Of a DNA stretch of 64,000 bases, positions 1 through 8,715 are shown piece after piece. Both the position numbers and the translations under genes were made by a program. Below the pieces are notes generated by a model. The model had not been told where the DNA came from. It made no database searches and was given only the letters and a program-made list of their open reading frames with translations. Origin of the DNA: JBIKWM01 sp044356305 (GTDB lineage: Bacteria; Bacteroidota; Bacteroidia; UBA10329); the NCBI GenBank assembly GCA_044356305.1, contig JBIKWM010000010.1, forward strand, positions 27,165 to 91,164, written 5' to 3'. Position 1 is the first letter of the stretch. Each line of letters begins with the position of its first letter.

Positions 1-1
1 T

Positions 2-787
2 GTCATAAGTTTTTACAAGGCTCAAGGCACGGCAAGTGCAGATCTTCGGGCTAAATTGCACACTAAACGATTGGAAAATGCGAAAAAAGATTCGGTTCTC
101 TCGTCCAAAAGAGCTTATGAGAACATCTCTTATGGCAAAACAGAACAAGAGCCCGATTCTGTTCGGTTAATAAAATCAATGGAAGCTGAGATAAGTGAGA
201 AGCTGAATAAGCTAAGCCCTGATGAATTCGAAAAATGGAAGGCAAAAAAATACTTAAAACTTAAGGAGAAACAGACACTAGGTGAAATCAGGTCGCGCGA
301 ACGAATGACAAAAAAAAGGCGGTTTACACATCGCATTGCTGCGACTAAGGTTTTCAGCATTAAGCATATAGATGGCAGTGAAACAGTTGTCTACAGCCCA
401 GATACCATGGGCTTTTTGGCCATTGACACCACCCCCGACCTTGACTACAGCATCCGCGAGATGCGCAACTACATCAAGGGCCAACAGGATGGCCGCAGGC
501 ACCGCACCAACATCGATACCGAGGTGGGTTTCGTGTCGGGCATGCTAAGTGCCGGACTAGGCAATTTCTATGGCCCCATCGGCCCGGCCGTGGGCATGGG
601 CATTCAGGCGCTGATACCTGTCAAGATACAGGAGAAGGCATGTACCAACCCCGACCTGAAGGACAACGATGCCTACTTTGATGGCTACAATCAGGCGGCC
701 AAGCGCAGAAAGATCCTCAACTATGGGCTTGGGGGTGTGCTTGGTCTCGGTTTCGGTTTCCTGATGTATTCAGGTCTGTTCCAATGA
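2..787 (+). CDS. Unknown membrane-associated protein, 5' end cut by window edge
   Basis: The reading frame is open from the left edge, so the true start lies outside the window; 261 residues are visible. A TTG at 56 could serve as a start but nothing favours it over an upstream one. The first half is lysine/glutamate-rich and soluble. From about visible residue 170 comes a Gly/Ala-rich hydrophobic stretch (FVSGMLSAGLGNFYGP), and the last 25 residues form a Gly-rich transmembrane helix ending a few residues before the stop. The stop codon overlaps the start of the next gene in an ATGA arrangement, so the two are probably co-translated. Bases up to about 410 are clearly more AT-rich than the rest of the gene and the neighbourhood. 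I do not recognise the family and assign no function. Confidence 0.75.
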   Translation, partial: VISFYKAQGTASADLRAKLHTKRLENAKKDSVLSSKRAYENISYGKTEQEPDSVRLIKSMEAEISEKLNKLSPDEFEKWKAKKYLKLKEKQTLGEIRSRERMTKKRRFTHRIAATKVFSIKHIDGSETVVYSPDTMGFLAIDTTPDLDYSIREMRNYIKGQQDGRRHRTNIDTEVGFVSGMLSAGLGNFYGPIGPAVGMGIQALIPVKIQEKACTNPDLKDNDAYFDGYNQAAKRRKILNYGLGGVLGLGFGFLMYSGLFQ

Positions 788-1602
788 GTGCGGCCATCGG
801 GCCGGTGCTTTATTCCAACCTGTTCATCAGCATCTGTGCGGCTGCCCTTGCCTTTGCTTTCGGGGCCGAAATGGCCTATTGTGCCTTTCTGTTCTGCGGC
901 ACCTTCTGCGCCTACGGCCTCAACATGCTCAGCGGCATGGATGGCCTGCGCAGCAGCGGCACACAGTCCATACGACATCTGTGGTGGCTGGCCAACGGTG
1001 GCACCATGCGTGTGCTATGCATCCTTGCGGCAACAGGTGCAGTGGGTGCCATGCCATTTCTCGGGCCGCACACGCTGCTGCTTCTGTCGGTGCCCGGCAC
1101 CATCACGCTGGTGTATGTGCTGCCGCTTTTCTACTGGCGCAGACGGTGGGTGAAACTCCGCGAAGTGGGCGTTGGCAAGGCTTTTTTGATTGCGGCCGTA
1201 TGGTCGGCCCTCTGCGCTTTCATCCCGCTTATCCTTTCCGATGTTCCTTTGGGTCAGGCCCTGGCCCCTAGCCTATCCATCGCACTTTTCATCTTGGCCA
1301 TCACCATTCCGTTTGATGTAAGGGACCTGACCAACGATGTACGCCAGCAGATCAGCACCCTGCCCCTGTTGCTGGGCGAGCGCAATGCGCTTCACCTTGC
1401 CACGGGCATTCTGACGGCTTCGTGCATACTCATGTTCATCTGGGCCGATGGAGGAATGGCGCAAAGACTGTCGGTCCTTGCGATGTATGCCGCTACAGCC
1501 GCACTGATTCAACTCACCGATAGGAACCGAGGCGAAGTCTGGTACAGCCTGTTGCTCGATGGCACCATTCTGCTCCTGGCATCGGCTCTTTCATTCGCAT
1601 GA
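784..1602 (+). CDS. UbiA-like prenyltransferase family membrane protein
   Basis: 272 residues with about eight hydrophobic segments. UbiA enzymes join a polyprenyl diphosphate to a ring acceptor in the membrane and use two Asp-rich motifs. The second motif is well kept here (DVRDLTND, residues 178-185, followed by STLPLLLGER), which is what identifies the family. The first motif is degenerate: it reads NMLSGMD at residues 47-53 instead of NDxxDxxxD, so substrate binding or activity may be altered. The start ATG overlaps the stop of the upstream unknown gene by four bases. A quinone-type or other lipid substrate cannot be inferred from the context. An inactive family member is the main alternative. 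Confidence 0.7.
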   Translation: MSAAIGPVLYSNLFISICAAALAFAFGAEMAYCAFLFCGTFCAYGLNMLSGMDGLRSSGTQSIRHLWWLANGGTMRVLCILAATGAVGAMPFLGPHTLLLLSVPGTITLVYVLPLFYWRRRWVKLREVGVGKAFLIAAVWSALCAFIPLILSDVPLGQALAPSLSIALFILAITIPFDVRDLTNDVRQQISTLPLLLGERNALHLATGILTASCILMFIWADGGMAQRLSVLAMYAATAALIQLTDRNRGEVWYSLLLDGTILLLASALSFA

Positions 1603-1636
1603 AAAAAGCCCCCTGTACCATGCGGCACAGAGGGCT
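1602..1636 (-). terminator. Rho-independent terminator for the minus-strand lipoprotein gene
   Basis: Read on the minus strand, arms at 1627-1636 and 1607-1616 (AGCCC(C/T)CTGT pairing with one mismatch) form a ten-base-pair stem that is followed by a run of six T. It lies 24 bases after the stop of the minus-strand gene and directly against the stop of the converging UbiA-like gene. Confidence 0.75.
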
Positions 1637-1659
1637 CTCAAATTGAATCGGGGTGATTC

Positions 1660-2622
1660 TCAGTAGCTGAAAATCGCGCTGTTCGTGTTGCCGTCCACGT
1701 CCCATGCCACTTTGAAACCGTAGGCGCATGTGCCGGTGCTCAGGCTGCCATCGGTGTTGACTCCGAGCGTCAGGATGTACGAGTCGCCATTCACCTCGTG
1801 AACAAGTTCACCGCTGTTGAACCTCCAAAGGCCGCAGTAGGTGTTGCTCTTGATGTTTGAGTTGTAGTAGGTCACAAAATCCTGTCCGAAGCGGTTCGTG
1901 CCCCAACTGTCGGTGGTGCCCGACCCGCCTATGGTGGTATCGCCCGAGGCCTCGAAAGAGATATGGGCATACGGTATCCCGGTCACGGTGCCCTGTGGAT
2001 GGTAGGACCATGTGGTCACCCTTGCACTGTTCCAAACAGCGCTCTCGTTATTGTCGAAGGTGACATCCATATTGAGGGCGCGCTCGCGGTAAGAGAAGCT
2101 CGTGTTGCCCAGCAGAAACTGGATCCAGTCGTGGCCCTCGATGTTCTCCAGGGTCTTAATCCCATTGAACATGATGCTGGCATTGTCGCTCAGGCGTGTG
2201 AGTTTGAAATCGGTGAAGGTCTCTTTGATCACAGCCCCGGCCTGAGCCCATGAAGTGCCGCTGATCAGCTCCACACGGATGCTGCCCGAACGGGTGAGCG
2301 ATGGGGTAAAGCAAGGGGTGGTACCGTCAAAGTTGAATGTCACCACATTGTTGGCCAGTTCAGAAGAGTCGATGGTGACCCCGCACAACGGGCTGCTGAA
2401 CACGGCAAAGGCCTCAGAAGAACCGGCAGTCTTGCCGAATCCGGGCATGTCGCTCAGGGCATTGTTGATGTCAGAATCGGTCTGGTCCAACTCGCTCTTG
2501 TAGCGGTTGCTGTCCTCGTTGAACTGCTGGATATTCTCATCGAGCAGGCTCTTCAGTTTGCAGGATTCAGCGCCTATGGCCACTACGGCCAGGGTTGCTG
2601 CAGCAAGGGTTATCCGTTTCAT
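1660..2622 (-). CDS. Putative secreted lipoprotein of unknown function
   Basis: 320 residues. The N-terminus is a short lysine/arginine n-region plus a hydrophobic core ending in AIGAESC, an imperfect lipobox that would make Cys21 the lipidated residue. The mature part is polar, rich in Ser, Thr, Asn and Asp, with many predicted beta strands and repeated aromatic-Asn patterns typical of extracytoplasmic beta proteins of Bacteroidota. It is a single-gene unit: a promoter box lies 37 bases upstream and a terminator follows the stop. No catalytic motif is visible. Function unknown; cell-envelope location is inferred from the signal sequence only. Confidence 0.7.
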   Translation of the reverse strand: MKRITLAAATLAVVAIGAESCKLKSLLDENIQQFNEDSNRYKSELDQTDSDINNALSDMPGFGKTAGSSEAFAVFSSPLCGVTIDSSELANNVVTFNFDGTTPCFTPSLTRSGSIRVELISGTSWAQAGAVIKETFTDFKLTRLSDNASIMFNGIKTLENIEGHDWIQFLLGNTSFSYRERALNMDVTFDNNESAVWNSARVTTWSYHPQGTVTGIPYAHISFEASGDTTIGGSGTTDSWGTNRFGQDFVTYYNSNIKSNTYCGLWRFNSGELVHEVNGDSYILTLGVNTDGSLSTGTCAYGFKVAWDVDGNTNSAIFSY

Positions 2623-2658
2623 GATGTATGGAGATTGTTGGTTTCAGGGGTGCGAACG

Positions 2659-2666
2659 CAAAAGTA
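2659..2666 (-). promoter_or_regulatory. Bacteroidota -7 box TACTTTTG
   Basis: On the minus strand TACTTTTG matches the TAnnTTTG -7 element. It lies 36 bases before the ATG at 2622, giving a leader of about 30 bases. No clear -33 TTTG is visible at the usual spacing. Confidence 0.6.
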
Positions 2667-2752
2667 AGCAGATCATTGTGTGGATAATACGGGTTCAGTC
2701 AGTCGCAATGACCGCCATTTTCGAACCGACCGGTCCGACCTGAAATGATCCT

Positions 2753-3562
2753 TCAGGAACCGGTCACCGCCCGCATGAGCAGGCGCATGATGGCATCGTC
2801 CGTATCGTTGAGGTAGCGCACACCGGTGCTGCGCCCTTGGGTGTCGATGCGCAACCAGGCCACATCAGGTTCGGGATGCGACAGATTCAGTGCAAAATGC
2901 AAATCGGTGTACTGCTCCATCAATACGAAACGGGCGTTGGGGTGCCTCTGTCTGATGGCCGCCACAACGGGCTTCCAATGCCCGTATGTCTGCACCTTGG
3001 GCGGGGCGAATGATTCTGTGAACCACCGGCTGATGCGTGTGCGTTTGGCGTGCTCATTCAGCACAATGCCCACAAAGGTGATGTGGTCAGGACGGGCCAA
3101 CCGGTCGCGCCAGCGCTGCACACAGCGTTGGTAGTAGGCATAGTCGGCATCGGAGCGGGCGGGGTTGCGATGGCCGTACATCTGACCATGGTACACACGG
3201 CTGCCCGAGTCGGTGACGAGCGGGACCATCTGCCCACGGTCGAGCAGGGTGAGGAAGTCATCGGCCAACACGTGCTGCAGGATGGCGGGCGATGTGACCA
3301 GCCAATCAAACGGATACGAGGCCCGTTTCAGCCCCAGGTCCTTGATGTACCATGATATGCTGCAGTTCTGCCCGAGGCTGAGCAGCTCGGTGGGTGTGCC
3401 ACCTGCCCAATGGCGGAGCTGTGCGGCCACATCTTCGGCCTGTGCCATGGCCGCATCTGCCTCAATTCTAGTATAGCCCCTTCCCTGCCCTACCAGCCGC
3501 AGGAAATGGTGCGCAATCTTTTCAATGAGCGAGGTCAAGGCCGGTTCACTTCTTCCCGCCAA
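2753..3562 (-). CDS. DUF1796 family protein (putative papain-like cysteine peptidase)
   Basis: 269 residues. The motif SLGQNCSISWYIKDL followed by YPFDWLVTSP near residues 62-85 is the hallmark of DUF1796 (PF08795), a family proposed by fold prediction to be papain-like cysteine peptidases; the conserved Cys is the presumed nucleophile and the HITFVGIVLNEHAK region contributes His. Members often accompany surface-polysaccharide genes, but none are adjacent here. The called start is a TTG that lies 17 bases inside the 3' end of the AsmA-like gene, so translation is probably coupled; the next in-frame TTG, nine codons later, is an alternative. No signal peptide, so cytoplasmic. Confidence 0.75.
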   Translation of the reverse strand: MAGRSEPALTSLIEKIAHHFLRLVGQGRGYTRIEADAAMAQAEDVAAQLRHWAGGTPTELLSLGQNCSISWYIKDLGLKRASYPFDWLVTSPAILQHVLADDFLTLLDRGQMVPLVTDSGSRVYHGQMYGHRNPARSDADYAYYQRCVQRWRDRLARPDHITFVGIVLNEHAKRTRISRWFTESFAPPKVQTYGHWKPVVAAIRQRHPNARFVLMEQYTDLHFALNLSHPEPDVAWLRIDTQGRSTGVRYLNDTDDAIMRLLMRAVTGS

Positions 3563-6263
3563 AAATGCCCTTCAACTTGTTCTCGGCCTCTTTCTTGGCC
3601 TTCTGTTCGGCCTCCTTTTTCAGGCGTTCGGCCTCAGCACGGGCCTTTGCCTCCGCTTCCTTTTTCAGTCTATCTGCCTCGGCACGGGCCTTGGCCTCGG
3701 CCTCCTTTTTAAGGCGTTCGGCCTCCTGTGTGGCCTGATTCTTCAGTTTCTCGGCCTCCTCTCTCGCCTTATTCTCCAGCTCAGCCGCCTGGCGCTTCAG
3801 TTCCTCCTCGGCCTGTTTCTTCAGGTCATCGGCCACATTGCCGCTGCCCCCTTTCAGGCTCGGGGTGATGATGGGCTTGTCCATGGTGCCCTTGATGAGC
3901 AGGTCAATGTCGATGTTCTCGCCCAGTTTGACAGGCACACCCAGTTTCGATGCCTGTGCGGCCAGTCCATCGGCCATCTGATTGGCCGCTGCGCCCATGA
4001 TGCTGCGCGGTACGCGGGTGGCCATCACATAATCGAGGCTACGGTCAATGCCGCTGCTGCCGAATATGTTGGCCGCCACGGGGCCCAGTTTCACATCAAA
4101 CGGTTCGATGTGCACACGGCCCTTCATCACCTTGAAGCTCAGGTTCACATCGTTCAGCGCAGGGTCTTTCAGCTCTTTTATCTTGATGGCATCGGCCACC
4201 ATGTTCATGGTCTTGCTCCCTTTCAGGCGCAACACCTTCGAGCTGATGCCCCCGCTACCGTTGATGCTCTCATACACGGGCTCCATCTTGCTGTCGAGCA
4301 TGCCTTTCATATTGAACCGGGTAGAGAAGTTGCCCTCGATGTTCTCGGCTATCGGTGCCAGCCGCTTCACGGTGTTGAAGGTCTTGAAGGCCACCGGGGC
4401 GCTGATGTCGGTCATGGTCAGCTGCACATCAAAGGGGTCGTGGCCATCGGGCTCGGTGGCGAATGAACCGCTGAGGGCTATCAGACCTCCCACCATGCGC
4501 ATGGTGAACGACTCGATGGCGGCCCGACCGTTGCGCAGCGTTATCAGCGCCTTCACGTCCTCCATCAGCTTATCCTCGTACTTCAGTCTGTTGATGCGTG
4601 CATCGAGGGCCAGGTCGAGGTTGCGCGGAATCTCTACCACCGCAGGTCCCTCGGCCGGTGGGGCCGGCTGTGCCTCGGGTGTGGCCGGTGCATTGCTCAG
4701 GCCGAGCAGCTCGTTGGCATCCACCAACGGACTGGTCACCGTCAATCTGCCCTTGAGGGGTTCATCCATCACCACATAACCGATGTAATTGTCAATGCGT
4801 CCACTGGCCTTGAAGGCCGTTGCCCCGGCCTGAGCATCAAACTCCACCATCTCGACATGCGATGGGGTGAAACGGAACACCGCACTCTTCAGATCGATGT
4901 CCTTTTTCAGTTCGGGCGTGGTGTAGCGTATGCCCGAAAGGACAAACTCGCCCTTGGCATCCACATCGTTGTAGCGCTGTGCATCGATGGTGCTCTTGCG
5001 GGCATTGAGGGTCACATCGGCCGTCACGGTGCCCGCCAGGCGCTCGTTCTCCTTAAAGGGGATCACATCGTTCAGGCCGCTCAGGTCTATCTTCCCTTTC
5101 ACCCCGAGCTTCACGTTAGGGTCGCTCTCGGGGGTGGTCACCAGCGCGGTCATATCCACCGGATTGCCCCCAATGCTCACATGGAACTTCTGCAGGTCTA
5201 TCACGGTGCCATCGGCACTGCCGCCCGGATTGCTCAGATTAAGGCGAATGGCTATCTGCTCGGCACTGCGCGGCAGCGAAGGGTACTTGAACGAGGCATC
5301 GTCCACGGCAAGGTTCACCTTGAATGCCGGGAGAGTGTCGCCTTGGCTCACGCCTTTCACCGTGCCGTTCAGGGCCAGCTTGCCGGTTGTCTTCACATCC
5401 TCAAAATCGTGCATGTACACGGCCGGCACCAGCGACAGCAGCTCTTTGAAATCGGTCTGCAGGGCCGCAAAGCTCAGGTCGAGGTCGGTGGCCTTGTCGC
5501 GTAGCCCGATGGTGCCGTCCCATTTCAGGTTCAGGCCGTTTATCCGCATACGGTTATCCTCCAGCCGGTAGATGCTGTTCTTGAGGTCGGCATCAATGGT
5601 GGCATCATAGGCCAGTTCGCGCACGTTGGCTATGCGCATCAGGCCGCTGGAATAAACCGGTTCGGCCATGGCCAACATCAGTTCAATGCGGGTGTGCTCG
5701 CTGCCCAGGTCGCCCTTCAGGTCCAGGTCGAGGTCGCTTATGCTCAGGCCCATCAGTTCCTTGCGGTCCTCGTAGCCAATCACAGCATCGGTGATGCGGA
5801 ACAGGTCGAGCTCGAGGTTGAAAGGCCCCGACTGCTTCTCGGGTCCGGAGGTCTTCACCTCATCGGGGGTGGGCGGCACTATGTCGTAATTGGCCCTGCC
5901 ATCTTCGAGCACCTTCACCTTCACACGCGGCCTCACCAGCTCAATGGCGTTGACCTTGGGCGTGGCCCCGAATGCGCTCATGATGTCGACATCGAGCACC
6001 AGCCGCTCCAAAGAGACGAGTGTGTCCTTGGCAAACGGGCCCTTGCCCACAACGCGCAGGTCGGCTATGCCCACATACAGGTCAGGAAAACTGCGGATGA
6101 GCGACAGGCTCACATCATTGAAATCGACTGTGGCATCGAGGTTCTTGTTGGCCTCGTCCTTCACCATCTGCATGATGGGGCCGTGCAGCACAATGGGGAT
6201 GATGATGGCTGCGGCTGCGAACAGCACAAGGAGCACACCGAGGACGATGAGGAGTTTTTTCAT
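3546..6263 (-). CDS. AsmA-like envelope protein with long charged C-terminal helix
   Basis: 905 residues from the ATG at 6263, chosen because it starts directly at the lysine-rich n-region and hydrophobic anchor (MKKLLIVLGVLLVLF); an ATG 18 bases upstream would add an unlikely tail. AsmA/TAM-like proteins are anchored in the inner membrane and project a beta-rich domain into the periplasm, where they are linked to lipid transport and outer-membrane homeostasis. The body shows repeated beta-strand patterns with LDLDLKGD-type stretches and an AsmA C-terminal region around 620-790. The last about 100 residues are a Lys/Glu/Ala helix built on 15-residue repeats (AEADRLKKEAEAKAR) ending KLKGIFGGKK. 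The DUF1796 gene overlaps its 3' end. Confidence 0.85.
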   Translation of the reverse strand: MKKLLIVLGVLLVLFAAAAIIIPIVLHGPIMQMVKDEANKNLDATVDFNDVSLSLIRSFPDLYVGIADLRVVGKGPFAKDTLVSLERLVLDVDIMSAFGATPKVNAIELVRPRVKVKVLEDGRANYDIVPPTPDEVKTSGPEKQSGPFNLELDLFRITDAVIGYEDRKELMGLSISDLDLDLKGDLGSEHTRIELMLAMAEPVYSSGLMRIANVRELAYDATIDADLKNSIYRLEDNRMRINGLNLKWDGTIGLRDKATDLDLSFAALQTDFKELLSLVPAVYMHDFEDVKTTGKLALNGTVKGVSQGDTLPAFKVNLAVDDASFKYPSLPRSAEQIAIRLNLSNPGGSADGTVIDLQKFHVSIGGNPVDMTALVTTPESDPNVKLGVKGKIDLSGLNDVIPFKENERLAGTVTADVTLNARKSTIDAQRYNDVDAKGEFVLSGIRYTTPELKKDIDLKSAVFRFTPSHVEMVEFDAQAGATAFKASGRIDNYIGYVVMDEPLKGRLTVTSPLVDANELLGLSNAPATPEAQPAPPAEGPAVVEIPRNLDLALDARINRLKYEDKLMEDVKALITLRNGRAAIESFTMRMVGGLIALSGSFATEPDGHDPFDVQLTMTDISAPVAFKTFNTVKRLAPIAENIEGNFSTRFNMKGMLDSKMEPVYESINGSGGISSKVLRLKGSKTMNMVADAIKIKELKDPALNDVNLSFKVMKGRVHIEPFDVKLGPVAANIFGSSGIDRSLDYVMATRVPRSIMGAAANQMADGLAAQASKLGVPVKLGENIDIDLLIKGTMDKPIITPSLKGGSGNVADDLKKQAEEELKRQAAELENKAREEAEKLKNQATQEAERLKKEAEAKARAEADRLKKEAEAKARAEAERLKKEAEQKAKKEAENKLKGIFGGKK

Positions 6264-6483
6264 GGGTCTGGACCGATGCACAAAAAAACGACAGGCCTGC
6301 CGCCCGCTGCAAGGGCCGCAGGGCGTTATGGCAAAATGATATCAACGGCCGGAGAAGGGCTGTATGGAATAATGAAAATCGGGCTGAGAATGATGAAGGC
6401 GTGGGATCATAGATGAATAGTGCCCCAGCGGGGGAATTGCCGCTTCGGGAATGGCAGGAGAGCTATTCGCAGATGGAGGCTTT

Positions 6484-6603
6484 TAGTCGATTGTCCACGG
6501 TCTGGACCTACAACATTATTTCGCTCCGCTCAACCTGTTGACCTTTAGGAACAGATGGCTTCAGGGAGACCCTCCCCATGACGGGCAAGTGGACTATCGA
6601 CTA
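6484..6603. repeat. MITE-like element: 15-bp inverted repeats in the AsmA/ALDH gap
   Basis: The divergent gap 6264-6667 holds no credible gene. Within it, TAGTCGATTGTCCAC at 6484-6498 is answered by its reverse complement with one mismatch (GTGGACTATCGACTA) at 6589-6603. The 90 bases between contain no open reading frame. The layout resembles a small non-autonomous mobile element or a long-range hairpin; no target-site duplication is obvious. Nothing else was seen in this gap apart from the promoter box at 6641. Confidence 0.45.
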
Positions 6604-6640
6604 CCAGCTCCTATCCGCACATCCGCTCTCACGCCCCACC

Positions 6641-6648
6641 TACTTTTG
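6641..6648 (+). promoter_or_regulatory. Bacteroidota -7 box TACTTTTG for the aldehyde dehydrogenase
   Basis: TACTTTTG matches TAnnTTTG and ends 19 bases before the ATG at 6668, predicting a leader of about 13 bases. A clear -33 element is not seen. Confidence 0.6.
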
Positions 6649-6667
6649 CCGCCCTCATAATTAGGAT

Positions 6668-8041
6668 ATGGCCATGCAACTGATAGACCCCGCCACCGAA
6701 GAGGTGATAAAGGAAGTGACCGAGGATAGCCCCTCTGCCATCGGCACGCGCTATGCCGAGGCCCGCAGTGCCCAGCGCGCATGGGCCGCGCGGCCACTCG
6801 AGGAGCGGATAGCCACCATTGCCCGCTTCAACGAGCTGATGCTCGAAGAGAGCGATGACCTGTGCCACGACCTTACAAGGGAGGTGGGCAAGCCGCTGTG
6901 GCAGAGTGTGAACGAGGTGAAAGGCGCACGGGGCCGCGTCAAGTTCTTCATAGAGCAGTCGGGACGCTACCTGGCCGATGAATGGATGGTGACCGAAGGG
7001 GCCACCCGCGAGAAGATCGTGTACGAGCCGCTGGGCGTGGTAGCCAACATATCGGCCTGGAACTACCCGTATCTGGTGGGCGTAAATGCCTTTATCCCTG
7101 CCCTGATAGGCGGCAATGCGGTGCTGTACAAACCCTCTGAACTGGCCACCTTGACGGGCCTGAACATCGGCAGGCTGCTGCACGCGGCCGGGGTGCCCAA
7201 AGAGGTGTTTCAGGTCATTGTGGGCGGGCGCGAGGCCGGAGAGGCCCTGCTCGACCTGCCCCTTGACGGCTACTTCTTCACCGGGTCGTACCGCACCGGC
7301 CGCCACATTGCCACCCGGGTGGCAGGCAAGATGGTGGCCGTTGGGCTCGAACTGGGCGGCAAGGACCCGCTGTATGTGACCGATGATGTGAACATCGATG
7401 CTGTGGCCGAGGCCGCCCTCGAGGGCGTGGTGTACAACACCGGCCAGAGCTGCTGCGCGGTGGAGCGCATCTATGTGCACCAAAAGGTGTACGATGCGTT
7501 TGTGGAGGCATTTGTTGACAAGGCGAAGGCCATGGTGGCGGGCGATGTGCTGCGCAACGAGACACAGCTGGGCCCATTGACCCGAAAGGAACAGGCTGCC
7601 GTACTGGAGGCACAGGTGGCCGATGCCACCGCCAAGGGTGCCCGCCTGCTGCTGGGGGGCAGCCGTCTGCCGCAGAAGGGCTACTGGTTCCCCACCACGG
7701 TGCTGGCCGACTGCGACCACCGCATGACCGTGATGACCGAAGAGAGTTTCGGGCCCATCATAGGCATTCAGCGGGTGGCCGATGACCAAGAGGCCGTACG
7801 TCTGATGCTCGACACCGAATACGGACTCACATCGGCCGTGTACTGCCGCAGCGAGGAGCGTGCCCAGGGCATCATGGCGCAGATGGACAGCGGCACCGTG
7901 TACTGGAACTGCTGCGACCGCCTCAGCCCCTACCTGCCCTGGAGCGGGCGCAGACATTCGGGCATGGGTTCCACCCTCTCCTATCTGGGCATACGGGCCT
8001 TTGTGCGGCCCAAGGCATACCACCTGCGCAACCCTGCCTGA
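6668..8041 (+). CDS. Aldehyde dehydrogenase family protein
   Basis: 457 residues, a normal length for NAD(P)-dependent aldehyde dehydrogenases, which oxidise aldehydes to carboxylates. Family residues are in place: the oxyanion Asn132 in AWNYP, Lys155 of the cofactor site in YKPSE, Glu228 in LELGGKDP, the nucleophile Cys262 in NTGQSCCAVER, and the EESFGP motif. It begins with a short N-terminus (MAMQLIDPATEEV) and lacks a signal peptide, so cytoplasmic. It is transcribed alone from a box 20 bases upstream; the next gene starts 33 bases later with its own box. The substrate cannot be read from sequence; subfamilies close to succinate-semialdehyde or betaine-aldehyde enzymes are possible. Confidence 0.9.
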   Translation: MAMQLIDPATEEVIKEVTEDSPSAIGTRYAEARSAQRAWAARPLEERIATIARFNELMLEESDDLCHDLTREVGKPLWQSVNEVKGARGRVKFFIEQSGRYLADEWMVTEGATREKIVYEPLGVVANISAWNYPYLVGVNAFIPALIGGNAVLYKPSELATLTGLNIGRLLHAAGVPKEVFQVIVGGREAGEALLDLPLDGYFFTGSYRTGRHIATRVAGKMVAVGLELGGKDPLYVTDDVNIDAVAEAALEGVVYNTGQSCCAVERIYVHQKVYDAFVEAFVDKAKAMVAGDVLRNETQLGPLTRKEQAAVLEAQVADATAKGARLLLGGSRLPQKGYWFPTTVLADCDHRMTVMTEESFGPIIGIQRVADDQEAVRLMLDTEYGLTSAVYCRSEERAQGIMAQMDSGTVYWNCCDRLSPYLPWSGRRHSGMGSTLSYLGIRAFVRPKAYHLRNPA

Positions 8042-8062
8042 CACATCATACAGGGCCTGAGT

Positions 8063-8070
8063 TAGCTTTG
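8063..8070 (+). promoter_or_regulatory. -7 box TAGCTTTG four bases before a start codon
   Basis: TAGCTTTG matches TAnnTTTG and is followed by only CCCC before the ATG at 8075. With the usual distance from box to transcription start, the mRNA would begin at or beside the start codon (leaderless). Confidence 0.65.
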
Positions 8071-8074
8071 CCCC

Positions 8075-8713
8075 ATGCGCACGGTCACCATTCTCATACT
8101 GAGTCTGCTACCACTTGTCGGTGCCGCCCAGTTGCGCTTCGGCAACATCACCGAGGTGGGGGCAGGTTGGCTTATCAAGGACCCGGTCCTTAACCGCGAG
8201 TATCCGGCCAATGCCGATGACAATTTCGAACTGACGCGTCAGCGCAAACCCTCCATCGAGGCGTGGAGCGCCTTCGGTCTGTCGTGGTCGCAAAGGGTGT
8301 TCCTCGGTCTGGGTGGCAGCTACGGCCACCGCCTTGCCGAAGACACCATGTCTGCCGCCCATGCCATGCGCGGATACCTGCAGTTCAGGCTCTGTTTTGT
8401 CAACAGGCGGCTCTCGCCCTCCCTCGGTGGCAAGGGCGGATATACCTTCTACCAGAGCGGCAGCGGGGCCGGGCTGATGGACAAAGCCCGTGCGAACTGG
8501 GACGGTTTCTTCGTCACACCCGAGCTGGGCGTGGCCATCAAGGTGCACGAGCGGCTGGCCCTGTCGCTCAACCTCGGTTACAGGTTTGACCGCCTGTGGA
8601 ACCGTGTGCCCAATGTGATGCCCGACCTCACAGGCAACCCGCAGGGCTTCGAGGACCGTGACGAACTGCTCACCCACACCTTTCTGCTCAGCCTCGGGCT
8701 GATGATACGCTGA
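8075..8713 (+). CDS. Outer-membrane beta-barrel protein of unknown function
   Basis: 212 residues with a cleavable signal peptide (hydrophobic TVTILILSLLPLVG, then AAQ). The mature protein has alternating hydrophobic strands with aromatic girdle residues (GLSWSQRVFLGLGGSYGH, LALSLNLGYRFDRLW) and ends in a strand finishing LGLMIR, as in small outer-membrane barrels. The start is supported by the promoter box four bases upstream. A lipoprotein gene follows two bases after the stop, so the two are co-transcribed; they share a terminator at 9309-9353. No specific family or substrate is recognised. Confidence 0.7.
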   Translation: MRTVTILILSLLPLVGAAQLRFGNITEVGAGWLIKDPVLNREYPANADDNFELTRQRKPSIEAWSAFGLSWSQRVFLGLGGSYGHRLAEDTMSAAHAMRGYLQFRLCFVNRRLSPSLGGKGGYTFYQSGSGAGLMDKARANWDGFFVTPELGVAIKVHERLALSLNLGYRFDRLWNRVPNVMPDLTGNPQGFEDRDELLTHTFLLSLGLMIR

Positions 8714-8715
8714 CC

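Noticed and set aside
3600..3790. DNA repeat at the end of the AsmA-like gene as a separate repeat element
   Set aside because: The repetition is fully explained by the 15-residue Lys/Glu/Ala helix repeats of the encoded protein.
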